64,000 bases of DNA, taken from Luzula sylvatica. Lineage: Eukaryota; Streptophyta; Magnoliopsida; Poales; Juncaceae. The number at the start of each line of letters is the position of its first letter. Positions within the stretch are counted from its first letter, which is position 1. The notes under the pieces were generated by a model. It did no database searches. It saw only the letters and a list, made by a program, of their open reading frames with translations, and was not told the origin of the DNA. Where the stretch lies: assembly GCA_946800325.1 (NCBI GenBank), contig OX326956.1, positions 13,371,167 to 13,435,166 on the forward strand, in the 5' to 3' direction. This document shows positions 51,771 through 63,180 of the stretch, piece after piece. The position numbers and the translations under genes are program-made.

Positions 51771-52870
51771 CATTTACATGTGAAATAATTAAAGAGTACT
51801 ATTGCAATTTAATTCACAAAAAACTATATTTCAAAATTATACGCAATATCATACGGTATTTTTAAATTTATAGCTTCAAAAAAATAAAAATACTCAATAT
51901 ATGTTTATGAGTTTAAAAAGTTATTTATATTTGAATAGGTAAACTATTTTTTTTAGCAATAATATATTTTTTTAAATTGAGTATTAAAGTTGTTTAAATT
52001 AAAACACATATATAACATGCTTAGTATTATTTAGGTTTATTATTATTATATTTTTAAATGATAATAATTAAACTGAATTATTTAAATATTAAATATGATT
52101 TTTGTCACTACAATTTTGTACAATGATATTTTACAAATTCAAATTAGAAAAAAAATGTCATGCATGAATTATACTAATATGGATATCATAATAAATAGAA
52201 AATTAAAGTGAATATATACGAAGCATTTTTAAAATTAATGTTCTTAAAATATTATTAATATAACCTACACCAACAGTAATATATTGTCTCATGTTAGAAA
52301 ATTATATTATATATTTATTAATTGGATACGAGAGAGATGATTGATATGTGGAAAATATTAACCACTAACAAATGATGTATTAAATAAAAAAAATTGTATA
52401 ACTTATGTGTGTCCTCAAATAATAACAAAAAAAATTATATTATTTGGCACGTGGACATCACATCGAACATCAAGCATCCCATTTTAATTGTTACATTTTA
52501 CATCAAAAATATCATGGCTTAATAGTTATTGTAAAATAATCGAAGACAAATAACTACATAAAATAAGATATTTAAAAAATCCAAAAATAAATAAATTAAT
52601 AAATTTCCATAACAACTTATAACGGTAAAATTAATGCATACAAATAGTTATACAAAATATATGTTATAAAAAATTAAATATAAAATTAATATATATGAGG
52701 CACGTGATTCATGTGACACAAGTTAATGTCAATAATAATAATGAATCATAATAATGAATCATGATAAATGATTTGGTGAATATATTTATAAACATATGCA
52801 AAATAATAAATGGTATATTTAGGTGCATGTTCCTCTAAACACATAATTTTTCGATGTTTCCTTCAATTAA
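51771..52870. other. AT-rich intergenic sequence
   Basis: Very AT-rich, with no open frame of note and no repeat structure that I can define. Confidence 0.5.
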
Positions 52871-54570
52871 TACCTAAAGGGCCTGCCGCCTGTTCGGCAA
52901 CAGTGGAATAGAGAAGAATAGAGGATTAAATGAGTAAAACCAGTCTATTCCTGCCGAACAGCAATGGTATTAGTCGGATTAAAGTCATGGAATAGAGGAA
53001 TACAACTCTTCCATGTTTGAGATGGAATAGCTAAAATCCACGGAATAGATAAAAATGAGGGACAAAAATACCCTTGTCTATTCCTCTTTCTTCCAACAAA
53101 GCAATAAAATATTGATGTTTGTTCTTCTTCCTCTCTCCTAAGCATGAACCACCAAATCAAGTCAACAAACTTTTTCCTGAACCTCTTTCCGTTAATTAAT
53201 CGTAGACTCGCCAGAGAACAGAAATATAAAAATGATCCTTAGGATTGCACTTTTTTTATCTTTCAAACAAGATCCTTATTTCCATTCAACTGTGACCGAC
53301 AAGAGATGAACAATTTCACTGCCTAGTAAGAAGATAAGAATGAGCTTGAATGGATTCATTCCTCGTGTTTAACAGCATCACGTTGTTACTTGTTACTGCT
53401 TTGCTTGCCTCCTTTGCCTTCTTTAACAAGAGGTATGTATTCTCCTTCTCCTTTATCCCCTTCATCTTTTTTTGTTGCAATCAACTAATTCCTTTGCTTG
53501 AGCAGAAACTTGTTTTTATTTTCTTTGTATCTTAAAAATTCTTGCGTTTTGACAAAGATTACTGGCATAATGTATTTGCTTTTTGACAATTTGGACATAA
53601 TGCATGGACATTAACATTTGTTTAGAAGGAATTTGTGCATTTTTTAAAATTATTCGAATCAAAACCCTCACAAAAAGATACACGTGTACTTCTACCAGTA
53701 TGAAATAGGACATTAAATCAATGACTACAAGAGCTCAAGATACATGTGTAAAATTGAAAGAATTGCCCTATAGTTTGTTCTTAATTTCCTAATTCTATCG
53801 ATTATTTGCTCGACCACAAGGTGTTCGATGAATTGCATCCAAGATACATGTGAATATAAGCCCAGCACATACTTACATATACATCCCTGTTTCGTCCCAA
53901 GTAAGATTATTATATTATTATTTTTCTACTATTTTTTCATTAGGGAAAATTCATTATTATTATTATCTTCACACAACCTGTCTACAATTATGCAGCAACT
54001 TATTCCACATAAATCCAACGAGACAAACGAACCAACAAGTACTGATTCAACTTCGAATTCCACTCCAAGAGCCGAGGATCATTTTGAAGGGTATGTGTGA
54101 TATTGGCACCACTACTATAACAGTTGCAGGGAGAAAATTAAACGATATTGGCACCGCTGTTAAAACCAACATGATTGTTTTATAAATTGCATTTTCTTAT
54201 TTCCGTGTTAATTTTTGAAGGGCATGTGCGATATTTTGAGGTTTTGTGTTGTTTTTATTTTGGTTAGGCAAGTAACTGCTGGAACGTCGTGGTTAAATTG
54301 AGTGTTTAGTAAAATGGCTAGAGTTGGTAATGTCGTTAGAGTTGCATAAAAGAGATTTTATTATTATGATTATTATTATTATTATTGATATTATTATGTT
54401 ACTATTGTTGTTATTACTTATTACTATATTAGTATTATTGATATGATTTGTCTTATTTTAATTAGAGAAAAATAAATTATACAATAAGGACAATTTGGTC
54501 ATTATCACCATTCATTCCTTTTAAACCTATATTCTTATTCCATTGATTTTGCCGAACAAAGTTGGAATAA
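52871..54570. other. Possible transposon with exon-like fragments
   Basis: CTGTTCGGCA occurs at about 52883, its reverse complement TGCCGAACAG near 52953, and GCCGAACAAAGTTGGAATAA near 54550, suggesting short inverted repeats of a transposon whose ends I cannot fix. Inside are exon-like stretches on the plus strand. An ATG at 53350 opens a hydrophobic, signal-anchor-like peptide and stops at a donor, AAGAG then GTATGT. A stretch from an acceptor ending in ATGCAG near 53996 runs to a donor, GAAGG then GTATGT, near 54092. No family is recognised. It may be captured gene fragments or chance. Confidence 0.35.
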
Positions 54571-54920
54571 AATGGTTTAATTGGATATTTCTAAAACTTC
54601 TTACCATATTCTTTATATTCTAATTACCATGATGATTAACAAAAAAAATACAATTAATATTTAATTAGTATATAATTGTATAAGAATATATAAGAATTAA
54701 AAGTTCTTAATCAATATTATTTAATTATTAATTGTATGTTTTTATTAATCATCATGTTAATTAAATATGTTAATTAAGATGTAAAAATTGTGACGGAAGA
54801 GTCAGGAGACATAGTAAAATTTCTCCAAAAATATTTCTACACTTGACAAAAAGAAAAATAAGTAAAAACATTTCTTGACAGTGACTCATCACACCAAGTA
54901 CAACAAAAGAAGCTACATCA
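54571..54920. other. AT-rich spacer upstream of the oleosin gene
   Basis: No gene is seen. Plain AT-rich sequence between the doubtful element to the left and the oleosin promoter region. Confidence 0.5.
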
Positions 54921-55138
54921 GAGAAGTTTAGATTTCTTCGAGACGGAGCCAAAGCTCCACCTTCACACATGTCACTCCTCCGACTCTCAAATGCCACGTT
55001 CCGTACTCTCTCTACAGGTGTCACAACGCCCTTATACCATATAATCCTCCTCCTTCCGGCCCCTAACTCAAGCACTCGACCACCATTCAGAAAAAACTCA
55101 AAAACAAGAATTAAAGACTAGATTTTGATCTCAAAGCA
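54921..55138 (+). promoter_or_regulatory. Oleosin promoter and 5' leader
   Basis: A TATA-like ATATAAT lies at 55039-55045, 94 bp before the oleosin ATG. Upstream are CCACGTT (54994-55000), which contains an ACGT core like ABA-response elements, and ACACATGTC (54965-54973). Oleosin promoters in seeds are usually driven by ABI3/bZIP factors through such sites; use here is inferred. Confidence 0.5.
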
Positions 55139-55564
55139 ATGGCGACGGATTACTTCAGGCAATCTCAGTACCAGCAACAACAAACTCAACAAGAACCGAT
55201 GATGAAATCTGTGATCAAAGCGTTAACAGCCGGTACGGCCGGAGGATCCATGCTGGTTCTCTCTGGTTTAACCCTAGCTGGTACGGTGATCGCTCTAGTC
55301 GTCGCGACGCCCCTTTTAGTCATCTTCAGTCCTGTACTGGTACCGGCTGCCATAGCAGTATCTCTGCTGGTACTGGGTTTCGTTTCTTCAGGAGGACTTG
55401 GTATTGCTGCTTTGTCGGTACTGGCTTGGATGTACCGGTATTTGACCGGTAAGCACCCTATTGGCGCGGACCAACTTGATCATGCAAAGGGAATGCTTGC
55501 TTCGAAGGCGAGAGATATTAAGGATTCTGCGCAGCATAGGATCGAACAGGCCACTGCTTCTTAG
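55139..55564 (+). CDS. Oleosin, low-molecular-weight (L) type
   Basis: A 141-residue, intronless gene for an oleosin, the structural protein that coats and stabilises oil bodies in seeds. Residues 1-25 form a hydrophilic Gln-rich N-terminus. Residues 27-98 form the long uncharged hairpin that enters the oil core, with the proline knot P58-x5-SP-x3-P69 at its turn. Residues 99-141 form an amphipathic C-terminus containing YLTGKHP and GADQLDHAK. The roughly 18-residue C-terminal insert of H-type oleosins is absent, so it is L type. The ATG lies in a good plant context (AGCAATGGCG). A poly(A) signal follows 120 bp after the stop. The next gene lies 517 bp downstream in the same direction, as a separate unit. 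The gene is complete and looks functional. Confidence 0.97.
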   Translation: MATDYFRQSQYQQQQTQQEPMMKSVIKALTAGTAGGSMLVLSGLTLAGTVIALVVATPLLVIFSPVLVPAAIAVSLLVLGFVSSGGLGIAALSVLAWMYRYLTGKHPIGADQLDHAKGMLASKARDIKDSAQHRIEQATAS

Positions 55565-55683
55565 ATGATGGATTTTCAGAGGAGTTATGTTGCGGTGCCT
55601 TCGTGCCTTCGTGTTGCTTGTGTATGTGTTGTTTGTTGTATGTGTCGTTTCGTGTGTCCTCGTGTTATTAATTTTGTTGTATG

Positions 55684-55689
55684 AATAAA
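55684..55689 (+). terminator. Oleosin poly(A) signal AATAAA
   Basis: AATAAA lies 120 bp after the oleosin stop codon, followed by GT/T-rich sequence (TTGCTTTGTGTAG), so the transcript probably ends near 55710. Confidence 0.65.
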
Positions 55690-55739
55690 ATCTTGCTTTG
55701 TGTAGTAGTCCTTTGTTGTGTTAAATGGTTTTGTTTGAG

Positions 55740-56081
55740 ATTTGTGACTTTATACATCCTGTAAAGGTGATGCACATGCTCTTATAGCCATGCACACATG
55801 CTAGAGAGAAGAAAAGCTAGCATGCATTGTGCGCCATTATTGACCTTTCGAGAAAGAGAGTTACCAAAACACCCTAATTTTATAACCCAAAAGTTCTCTC
55901 TCACTAACATTATGGCTCTGAAAAATTTACCGAAATCAATCTGATGGGTCTCAAATCTAATGTGGGTCCAATTTCGCTTTATGACAACTCAGATTAATGC
56001 TTCAATGATTCAATCCAACTCGATCAAAATGTCCTCTACAAGTATTACATCATTTATGTTTCTCATTCTACTTGTATAACA
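55740..56081 (+). promoter_or_regulatory. Intergenic region with RY (CATGCA) motifs
   Basis: Between the oleosin 3' end and the next ATG. CATGCA occurs at 55789-55794 and 55821-55826, along with several ACATGC motifs. RY motifs bind B3 factors such as ABI3, FUS3 and LEC2 in seeds. They could belong to the promoter of the next gene or act on the oleosin gene from its 3' side. No convincing TATA box was identified. Confidence 0.4.
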
Positions 56082-56788
56082 ATGGAGATCAACAATGGTG
56101 CCCAAACCGAAATTGAAATTTTAAAAGCAGAGCTCGAATTCGAACGTAAGATGAGGCACAAGGTGGAGTCTTTAAACCAGGCTCTCATAATGGAGTTGGC
56201 CGAGGAGAGAGAGGCCATGGAGGAGAAGGAGGAAACACTCAAGTTGCTTGAAAGTGAAGTTATTTGCAGCCATGCCGAAATAGACAAGGTCAACAAGAAC
56301 CCTACTTAATATGAGTTTAAGATATAATTTTTTTTTGGCAGTAATAACATTAATTAATTTTCAAATTATATAATGATCAATAGGTACTGCATGAAATTGA
56401 AGAAGAGAGAAAGATGATTCGCATTGCAGAGCTATGGAGAGAAGAGAGGGTGCAAATGAAGCTTTTCGAGGCGAAATTATTAATGGACGAGAAACTAAAG
56501 GAGATTGGGGAATTCATCTGCTTAGAAGATCAAGTTGCGAAGATAGCCGACGAAGCAAGTCCCGCTCGTCAGATCAACCGGACCGGTCGAAAAGAGGTGG
56601 AGAACCCACATATTACAAGGGGGATCAAGGGATTTGTGGAGTTTCCAAGGACAACAAGGATTCAAGCCAAAGAAGAAAGGGTTTGTTTGGAATACGATTT
56701 AGAGTGTCAAAGGGCTCAATTGAGAGTTCTTTTGAGAAATAAAGGTTCAAATTGTTTTATGGGTGTTGCACAAAATTTGGTTTTGTAG
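56082..56788 (+). CDS. BRANCHLESS TRICHOME-like coiled-coil protein (two exons)
   Basis: Exon 1 is 56082-56288 (residues 1-69) and exon 2 is 56384-56788 (residues 70-203). The 95-bp intron starts GTCAAC, ends ATCAATAG and keeps the reading frame. Residues 9-115 are strongly coiled-coil (ILKAELEFERKMRHKVESLN; EEERKMIRIAELWREERVQM). The C-terminal half has the family block NPHITRGIKGFVEFPR at 143-158 and ends with LECQRAQLRVLLRNKG at 175-190. This matches the BRANCHLESS TRICHOME family; in Arabidopsis BLT promotes trichome branching and links to the microtubule-severing regulator STICHEL. At 203 residues this is a short member, so whether it keeps a trichome role is unknown. The gene looks intact. 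Its last exon has a decayed copy at about 59311. Confidence 0.82.
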
Positions 56789-56839
56789 TGATTATCACCA
56801 TGTATTTTATTTTTATTGTGGGTTCATTGGTCTTTTCAA

Positions 56840-59310
56840 TGTAATTTTCACTGAGCAATGTGTACTTTTAAATGTGCATGCTTTCATTTTGTTTATTTCT
56901 CCAAAGTAAATATGGTTTAAAATATCATATTTGTTTTTAATATAGAAAATAAAAGCAAAATTAATTTTGTAACTTCAATACTTAAATTATGGTTTAAAAA
57001 AGAGTTGGTTATTAAAATTAGTGCTGTTAAATTGGATGATGTTAATTTTTTTATCATAATACTTTTTTATTTTTCCCATTAATTTATCAAATTGTTCTCA
57101 ATACTTTTTGATACTTAATAAATATTTTAACTAATACTAATTTAAACAATAAAATAAAAAACTAATATTCAATTAAATATGAATATATATTTAAAATTTA
57201 TTATTATTATTATTTATAAAAAAGATATCAATAAAATTTTGTTTATTTTATATTTTTGTTACATGGAAAGAGTGTTTCAGTAGAAAAGATATAATTGAAG
57301 GTTTGTAAGGTTTTTCTATCATCATTAGTTGCTTGTATGCATTGTGTTCGTGTGTATCATAACAATTATGTGTACGAAAGAGACCAAGATAAGAAATACA
57401 TGATTATCTATTTAGAGAGAAAATACATGAAATCAGGCCATCAAGATAACAATGCAACTAACATGGTCAAATTCATACAGTTTTTCAAAGAGACCAAGAT
57501 AAGAAATACATGATTATCGATTAATCCCAAATGCATTCGTCTCTGATTTCATTTTTTCAAAGCATGAGGACGTGGCATAGTGACGAATCTATTAAGAAAT
57601 TAAAGAGATAATGACTCCTAATAGATCTTTTAGCGATAGTGTATATATATATATATAATTATGTTGTTTTATTTTATGATAAAATTAGGAATTTATGTAT
57701 TATCGTCTCACCAAAAAGAATTTGAAATTTTTCACGACAGTCCTTTCTGGATCACCGTCTCCCATTGAAACAGGGCAAGATCCGCCAGTGATGTGGCACA
57801 ATCTCATTCTAATCCTCTACTACCGTTTGGTTACAAGTTGACCACCGACACATCATTAGACATAGAGCACCAAAAATAACAAAGTGAATGGTATTAGACG
57901 TATTTGCTACCTATTTTACCCGATTTAGAGAAAAAAAATACATGAAATCATGCCATTAAAATAACAAATGCAACTAGCATGATCAAATTCATACATTTTG
58001 AACAATCTTCATGCATTTGCTACCTATTTACATTCAAAAACCTATAGAACTCGTCATGTATATTATAGATGAAGCTCACTGCATTCATTCTGATTATAAT
58101 TATTAATTATGAAGAAAATATGACAAAATCAAGAAAATTTTATATGAAAATGATTATAAGTGCCGTAAAGATATTAGAAAAAAAAAAAATAGATGATGGC
58201 GGAAACTGAGAATTTCTTGATATAATGATGAGTTTTTAACTCAATTATCCAATAATGAATGTCCTAATTATGAGATTAAAACAAGTTAAAAGAATATTTG
58301 AAAACAGTTGAAAGGAACAAGAAGAGATGAGAGCGGGCTAAACGACTTTGACAACCGGAAGAAAAAGTATCAAATAGATCTACTCTCGCAAACCAAAACC
58401 AAGTCCGTTTGTAATGATTTGTCCTTCTTCTATTTGACTCGCTAATTAATCATAAAATTGCATTCGTCTTCGATTTCTTTTTTTTTCAAAGCATTGAGGA
58501 TGGGCAACAATTTAATCCCGAGGGCATCCTAATCCATTACTACTGTTTGGTTCCGAGTTGGCCATCGACTCACCACTAGACATAGAGCACAAAAATAACA
58601 ATTCAAATGACATTAGATGTTCTGTTAAATGTATTATTGTTATAAATATAAGCATAATTATGAATATTTCAATATTTTTTTAATTAAAACTTGTAAAAAA
58701 TATTGTTTTTCAGCCTTGAGTAAACAGATTGTTATGAAAACCAAGGGAAATTACATAAACAACAAACAGATCATTGATTTAATCAAGTAACAACATCCAC
58801 AATTATAAATACAAATTTATCAAGCAAATAATTTATGAATTTGGTTATAATATTTTCAGTCACCTAGTCTTCGAAATATTTTCAATTATCTCCTCTTAGA
58901 AATATTTTCAACCGCCATGAGACAGCATTAATTATCTCCTTTCGGCATCGAGACCTTTCTATCAACAAAAGAAATCAGCAAAATTTTGAGAGAAAACTCA
59001 GGATCATCTAGTAAATTTATATTTATACGCTCTTCCATCTTCACGTCGAACATAAGCAAACAAATGTTATGTGCTCCCATATTGCAGTGCCGAAATTAAT
59101 ATTTTCTGAAAACTTATAAATCTCGATGACTTGGTTATTGGCCAAGTAACATAATTCAAGGTTAATTTGTACACTGAAAATCATTTCTGAAATAAATTAT
59201 TTTAATATTTCTGAAATATCACTAGACTAAAAGAGCATTACATGGAAGTTTAGAAATTCGATTCAGAGATATGAAAAAAAAATTAACAATATAGGACTTT
59301 TGTTTGTGGA
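56840..59310. repeat. 3'-flank repeat module, copy 1
   Basis: First of three degenerate tandem modules after the BRANCHLESS TRICHOME-like gene. Shared marks include AATATCATA preceded by GGTTTAAA, ATGTGCATGCTTTC, ATACTTAAATTATGGTTTAAA (near 56980), AATGATTATAAGTGCCGTAA (near 58159), TTTATCAAGCAAATAATTTA (near 58817), GATGACTTGGTTATTGGCCA (near 59124) and TACATGGAAGTTTAGAA (near 59238). A sub-module starting near 57525 (AATGCATTCGTCTCTGATTT) is repeated within this copy near 58460. No gene is seen; the open frame at 57295-57513 lies inside the repeat. Confidence 0.7.
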
Positions 59311-59460
59311 GGGCTTGTCGGAATCAAATTTGGAGTGTCACTTTTTGAGAATAAATGTTCAAATTGTTTTATGGGTGTTTCACAAAATTCTGTTTTTCTT
59401 TTCTTTTTCGAAAAAGACACAAAATTTTGTTTTTTAATGATTCATAATTGGATCATGTAT
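59311..59460 (+). pseudogene. Relic of the BRANCHLESS TRICHOME-like last exon
   Basis: GGAGTGTCA, then TTTTTGAGAATAAATGTTC, then AAATTGTTTTATGGGTGTTT and CACAAAATTCTG follow the order of the last 100 bp of the coding region and 3' end at 56686-56800 (TTAGAGTGTCAAA, TTTTGAGAAATAAAGGTTC, TTATGGGTGTTGCACAAAA). About ten bases are missing after GTGTCA and substitutions are frequent, so no protein is made. It shows that the tandem duplication began inside the gene. Confidence 0.75.
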
Positions 59461-61890
59461 TTCCTTTCGATTTTGGTTTAATATCTAATTTTTTTATGAA
59501 TGAAAAAATAAAAAGATTTACAATGTTTAGTTATCTAATCTAATCCTATAATAACATTATGCTAGGGTTTTTGGCATTGTTTGTTCCCGCTTTCCACGCT
59601 ACAAATTCTTCTATTATTATTTTTGCCGTTGTAGTTGGAGGGCTATATTCTCCACGAAAGATACATTTTCGCTTCTTCCATACTCTTTACGCTACCGCCG
59701 CTCGTAGAATATCCCGCTCCTTTCTATTTTCCTTTACACACATGGGTCGGGCCTGTTTACAGTCTCTTCATCTCCGGTGCATAGTCGGCAATTGAGCGTA
59801 CGCGGCCAACCCTTCTTGGCGAGAATGTCGTCTCTTCATACTTGTTATTAAACGAAAACTTCATTCAATTCATTAAATTGAGAGGGAAATTATTTTTTCT
59901 ATCACAATACTTAAATTAGAAGTTTCAAAAGAGCAGTTACTAAATTAAGCGTAAAGTCGTGTTAACGGTGTTAGTTTTTCTTTTGTATCAAAATAATTTT
60001 TTTTATCTTTACTTTTATCAAAATTTTATTTATATTTTAACATATCCTGATTTGAAAAATGAAATAAAATAACTTATATCCTATTGAATATTTATATGAG
60101 TAAATAGAGAAGACTCGATGATCTTCCATCCAATGGCGTCAATGCCATTTGAACCCACAATCTCCATCTATTGAATATTTATATATTAGAGAAGACAGAA
60201 TTGATTCGATTAAATTGATTGCTGAATTATAGAACAAGTTTTCTAGTTTCCTAATTTTTATTATTATTATTATTAGTGTGTGTTTGTTGCTTAGTTGCAT
60301 TTTGTCTAGTCACACAATAAATGTGTGTATGAAACGGATCAAGAGAGAAACATAATCAACGGGCCAGATCCGGCTTATTATTATATAATCTATTTAATGG
60401 GCGACAAAAAATTAGAAGAAAGTACAACAAATCATGTTATCATGATAACAAATGCAACTAAACATGATCAAAACAATGCATTTTTAACAACTTTCATGCA
60501 TTTATTACCTATTTACATTCAAAGACCTACAAAAAATCATTACATATATTATAAATGTATCTTGTTGCATTGTAATTATAATTATTAAGAAAATATGACA
60601 ATATCAAGAAAATTTGATGTGAAAATGATTCTAATTGTCGTAAAGATATTAGGAAAAAACAAGAGAACAATTAGATGATGGAGAAAACTAATCATTTCTT
60701 GATATAATGGTAAAAAGTTTTAAATGCAAATTATACAATAATGGATAGAGCCCTTATGGGATTAAAATATGTTAAAAAAATATTTGAAAACAATTGAAAG
60801 GAACAAGAAGAGAGGGAGAGGAAGCCGGTTATTTTGTCACTGAATGGTTGGAAGAAACAGTTTTGATCCATTTGGAGGGCGGAATAAACTACTTTGACAA
60901 CCGAAAATAAATCTGTAGGTCAATCAGTTCTCCTCCCACAAATCTAAGTCCGAACCGTTGGTAACGATGCGTCTTTCTTCTACCTGACTGGCCAATATAT
61001 CCTAACTCCAAGTGCATTCGCTTTTAGGTTATAAGTATTTCAATGTTTTTTAATTAATACTGATAAAATATATTATTTTTCAACCTTGAGTATACATATT
61101 GTTATAAAACAAACAAATCTTTGATTTAATCAAGTAATAACATCCACAATTGTAAATACAAATTTATCAAGCAAATAATTTATGAATTTGATTATCTTCA
61201 GCCGCCTCGTCTTAGAATCATTTTCAGTTATCTTGTCCTAGCAACCGCCGCGAGATTGAATTAATTATCTCTTTCCGGCATCCAGAATTTTTTGTCAATT
61301 AAAAGTTCAGCAAAAATTTGAGAAAAAATAATCAAAATCATCTTCAAAATTCATGTCGAACAATAAGGAAACAACTGCCAAAATTGTTATTTTCTGAAAA
61401 CTTATAAATCTCGATGACTTGGTTATTGGCCAAGTACACATATTTCAAGGTCAATTAGTACACCGAACAAAATTTGAGTTTTACTATTTCTGAAAGGGAA
61501 AATATACTTTGCACCCCCAACATCAAAAAAAGATCCTTGATGAGGTAACAAAAGGAGGATTAGTGGGTTGTTTAGCTTCTCTAATTGACTCGTTAAATTT
61601 TAATTAACACGTTTAATTGAATTGACCCGTCAATTAGCATATACCAATATTAACATGTTATAAATTATTTACGTATCAATTAAACGTGTCAATTAATATT
61701 TAATCGAGTCAATTAGAGAACCTAAACAACCCACTAATTCTCTTTTTGCCACCTCATCAAGACTCTTTTTTTTATGTTGGGGGGCTGAATATATAACCCC
61801 TTTCTGAAATATCAATAGACTAAAATAGCAGTACATGGAAGTTTAAAATTTTGATTCGGCGATATGAAAATTAAATTAACAATGTTTAAC
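59461..61890. repeat. 3'-flank repeat module, copy 2
   Basis: Second module. Matching marks are AATACTTAAATTAGAAGTTT (near 59912), AATGATTCTAATTGTCGTAA (near 60623), TTTATCAAGCAAATAATTTA (near 61161), GATGACTTGGTTATTGGCCA (near 61412) and TACATGGAAGTTTAAAA (near 61833). It contains a stretch not found in the other copies (about 59555-59850, with a 78-codon open frame of no recognisable family) and the MULE-type MITE at 61496-61800. Confidence 0.7.
61496..61800. mobile_element. MULE-type MITE, 305 bp, 9-bp target duplication
   Basis: Almost the whole element is a foldback. The left arm (GGGAAAATATAC, CCCCCAACATC, GATGAGGT, AGTGGGTTGTTTAG, TCTCTAATTGACTCG, CACGTTTAATTGA) pairs with the right arm over about 130 bp. 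A perfect 9-bp duplication TTTCTGAAA (61487-61495 and 61801-61809) flanks it, the size made by Mutator-like transposases, and the ends begin GGG. The matching site in module copy 1 (ATTTCTGAAATATC near 59207) is unoccupied. It carries no gene. Confidence 0.88.
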
Positions 61891-63020
61891 TTTATTTAAG
61901 TTTTTTGGAACAAAAATGTAATTTAGGTTAAGCATTGTGTTTTTGTAAGTGTGCATGCTTCCATTTCTTTGAGATGTATTTCATCAAGTTAAATATGTTT
62001 TAAAATATCATACTTATTTATTTATTTTTTTAAATAAAAATAAAATTAATATTCCTACGTCACTACTTAAATTAACGGTTTAAAAAGAGCGAAGTTATTT
62101 AATTGAAGTTAAGTTGTGGAAAAACTAGCTGGTGGTGTTAGTTTTTTTAGACCAAAACAATTCTCCATTTTTCATCTTTAATTTTATGACAATTTTCTTT
62201 GTATTTTCCAATATCGACATAAATTAATTTGAAAAATAAAATAAAAAACAAATACTCTATTGAATATGTATATATATTTAAAATTTATTTATTAAATCTT
62301 TTTGTTAAATGGGAAAAGCTACACAATTGTTCAACGGGCCAGACCCGGCCCATTACTATTATTTATATTTATCATATTCAATTCAGAGATACAGAAATAA
62401 AGAAAATACATCTAATCATTCCGTGAAGATTACAATTGCAACTAACATAATCCAAATTCAAAACAACTAGCTCTATTCCCGCCCTATTCCCGCGCTATTA
62501 CGCAGGACAATCTTTTTCTTGCATTTGTCACGTACTTACCCCAAAAGACCTAACATGAATCATTGTGTATTTTAATATGAAACTATTTGTATTCTGATTA
62601 TAATTGTTTAGCAAATATGGGGATATCAAGAAAGTTTATGTGAAAATGATTATAATTGTTGAGATTATCGTAATAGCATCTGAAAATAATTCTCTAACGG
62701 TACACATTAATTTCTCGATACAATGTTGAGTTTCGAACCAAATTGTACCATAATTGATGTCCTAGTTATTTTCCTTCTGAAATTAAAAGGAAACTTCTCG
62801 AGATCTACTCCCACGAACCCAAATCAGACCCGTTTGTACCCTTTTTATGATTGACTCGCTAATCTGTCCCAAATGGATTCTCGTTTTTTATTTCGTTTCT
62901 TTCGAAGCATCGAGGGTGGGCCACAAATCTCATTCTACCGCCGACTCATCATTAGAGGCATTTGGATCAATTATCTCGAGCGATCATGATCACATGTCCG
63001 TCATATTTCTATAGTAGAAT
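61891..63020. repeat. 3'-flank repeat module, copy 3 (shorter)
   Basis: Third module. Matching marks are GTGTGCATGCTTCCATTTC (near 61951), CACTACTTAAATTAACGGTTT (near 62060), TCAACGGGCCAGACCCGGCC (near 62330, shared with copy 2 near 60357) and AAAATGATTATAATTGTTGAG (near 62642). It lacks the later part of the module and stops before the LINE. No gene is seen. Confidence 0.65.
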
Positions 63021-63180
63021 TCAAATTCAAATGTTAATTGACGTTTTCTTTTCTCTGATCTTTCCTTTCTTGTCAAAATTAAAACGTTACTTTACGTATA
63101 AATAGCAAATTAAAAGAAATATCACAGCCATGAGTATTTTTTTTTGTCTGAGTGGTCATGCATAAGTGAATATGCTATTC

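Noticed and set aside
59559..59795. 78-codon open frame starting MLGFLALFVPAFHA
   Set aside because: No recognisable family, weak context and no splice support; left as unique sequence within module copy 2.
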